Shown here one piece after another: positions 6,242 through 7,073 of a stretch of DNA of 7,073 nt. A model generated the notes under the pieces. The model was not told the origin of the DNA. It did not search any database and worked only from the letters and a program-made list of their open reading frames with translations. Both the position numbers and the translations under genes were made by a program. Source of the DNA: an uncultured Pseudomonadota bacterium. Lineage in GTDB: Bacteria; Myxococcota_A; UBA796; GCA-2862545. The first letter of the stretch is position 1. Every line of letters starts with the position of its first letter. Location: the NCBI GenBank assembly GCA_937891875.1, contig CALATR010000994.1, positions 1 to 7,073 of the forward strand, read 5' to 3'.

Positions 6242-6247
6242 TAGCAT
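6242..6247 (+). promoter_or_regulatory. Possible -10 element for the J-domain gene
   Basis: TAGCAT here is the same hexamer found 9 nt before the kinase start at 1339-1344. It is 33 nt upstream of the J-domain gene's ATG. A TTGTCC at 6214-6219 would be a -35 candidate, but its 22-nt spacing is too long for sigma70. Assignment is tentative. Confidence 0.35.
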
Positions 6248-6271
6248 GCGGCCAGCATCAACGGGCTCTCC

Positions 6272-6277
6272 GAGGAG
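6272..6277 (+). promoter_or_regulatory. Ribosome binding site of the J-domain gene
   Basis: GAGGAG lies 3 nt before the ATG at 6281, the same arrangement as in front of clpX. It decides the start of the J-domain protein. Confidence 0.7.
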
Positions 6278-6280
6278 CGG

Positions 6281-7073
6281 ATGGCGGACGACTACTACGC
6301 AGTGCTCGGCGTCGACCGAGACGCGTCAGAGAAAGACATCAAGAAGGCGTTCCGCCAGATCGCCCGCGAGTGTCACCCGGACGTGGTCGGAGACGACCCG
6401 GTCAAGCTCGCGCGCTTCAAGGTGGCCAAGGACGCCTACGAGGTGCTCTCCGACGAGTCTGCCCGGGCCCGCTACGATCGCCGGCTCGATCGACGCGGTC
6501 AGCGGATCCGCACCGGCGGATCCTTTCGCGATGCCTTCTATCGGCGCACGGCCGATCTGAACGAGGCGGCGGGCCGCGCCAGTAGCCGACCCCACCAGCG
6601 CTCGTCGCGGCGGGTCGCGGATCCGGCCAACAACCTGGGGCTCGACGACCTGTTCAACGACTTCGGCTTCGGCGGAGCCAGCGGGGGGCGCTCCCAGTCC
6701 TCGCGGAGCCGGTCGAGCACCGGCGCGCCGCCCAGGAGCGGCTCGGCGCCGAGGGGGTCGCGGGAGCGCAGCCGTCCGCCCATGCCCCAGAACGGCAAGG
6801 ACGTGCACATCGACCTCGACGTCCCCGACCACATCGCCGAGAAGGGGGGCACGGTCACCGCCATCTACCAGCGCATGCAGCGGGCAGACAACTGGCGCAT
6901 GGGCATGCCCGACCCCGGGATCGTCAAGATCCAGGATCTGCACGACGTGCGCCTGCTGGCCGGCACCCGGGACGGCGAGATCCTGCACGAGCGCGGCCGT
7001 GGCGATGCCGGTGCCTATGGGGGACCCTACGGCGACCTCGTCGTGCGCGTGCGCATCGTCAAGACGAGCCACC
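6281..7073 (+). CDS. DnaJ-family co-chaperone without zinc finger (3' end outside window)
   Basis: The frame is open from ATG 6281 to the right edge, giving 264 codons. Residues 4-68 are a J domain, with the DnaK-stimulating H32-P33-D34 motif and the helix-IV pattern ARARYDRR (61-68). A basic stretch follows, then a short Gly/Phe segment (GLDDLFNDFGFGG, 120-132) and a Ser/Arg/Pro-rich linker (about 134-170). A substrate-binding C-terminal domain begins near residue 173 (GKDVHIDLDVP) and reaches GGPYGDLVVRVR (247-258), the normal end of CTD I. No CxxCxGxG zinc repeats are present, so it is of the type II/CbpA-like kind and not true DnaJ; I leave the symbol empty. Residues about 196-222 seem longer than the matching part of CbpA-like proteins. 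It presumably works with DnaK, which is not in the window. It is divergent from clpX, 177 bp away. Confidence 0.93.
   Translation, partial: MADDYYAVLGVDRDASEKDIKKAFRQIARECHPDVVGDDPVKLARFKVAKDAYEVLSDESARARYDRRLDRRGQRIRTGGSFRDAFYRRTADLNEAAGRASSRPHQRSSRRVADPANNLGLDDLFNDFGFGGASGGRSQSSRSRSSTGAPPRSGSAPRGSRERSRPPMPQNGKDVHIDLDVPDHIAEKGGTVTAIYQRMQRADNWRMGMPDPGIVKIQDLHDVRLLAGTRDGEILHERGRGDAGAYGGPYGDLVVRVRIVKTSH

Noticed and set aside
4886..6244. Long plus-strand open frame opposite clpX
   Set aside because: clpX is unmistakable on the minus strand; the antisense product shows only Leu/Val/Asp/Gly-rich sequence without motifs.
6104..6247. In-frame N-terminal extension of ClpX to an ATG at 6247-6245
   Set aside because: The extension would overlap the sigma70-type promoter and lacks similarity to ClpX; the ATG at 6103 has a ribosome binding site and gives the normal ClpX length.

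Overview
The window is GC-rich throughout, with codons ending mostly in G or C, and every gene is bacterial. A eukaryotic-like Ser/Thr kinase, a lipoprotein with a Lol-type signal and a MepM-like cell-wall endopeptidase point to a Gram-negative, didermic bacterium. Myxococcota or a related deltaproteobacterial lineage is my best guess, from general character and not from any database match. I see no transposase, phage gene, tRNA, rRNA or CRISPR array.

Layout, left to right. (1) 1-1203, minus strand: the N-terminal 401 codons of a secreted lipoprotein with PD40/TolB-like beta-propeller motifs; its 3' end lies beyond the left edge. (2) 1204-1353: a divergent intergenic region. (3) 1354-3898, plus strand: a two-gene operon. 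A tail-anchored Ser/Thr kinase overlaps by 14 nt a TTG-initiated, membrane-anchored M23 (MepM/Csd3-like) peptidoglycan endopeptidase. (4) 3899-4256: a 358-bp gap between convergent genes. It holds two unrelated 7-bp tandem arrays, an inverted repeat whose arms differ by whole heptamers, and a perfect 9-bp hairpin. (5) 6103 down to 4257, minus strand: clpX followed by a YqgE/AlgH gene through an ATGA overlap, driven by a well-formed sigma70-type promoter. (6) 6281 to the right edge, plus strand: a J-domain chaperone without a zinc finger, divergent from clpX and cut by the window end.

Functionally there are two themes: envelope biology with signalling (lipoprotein, kinase, endopeptidase) and protein quality control (ClpX unfoldase, DnaJ-type co-chaperone), with the poorly understood AlgH protein tied to clpX. 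Most of the window is ordinary housekeeping or lineage-typical content. I did not find a convincing new multi-gene system. The parts most worth a second look are the heptamer-built convergent intergenic region, the substituted RKH pore loop in ClpX, and the overlapping kinase/endopeptidase pair.
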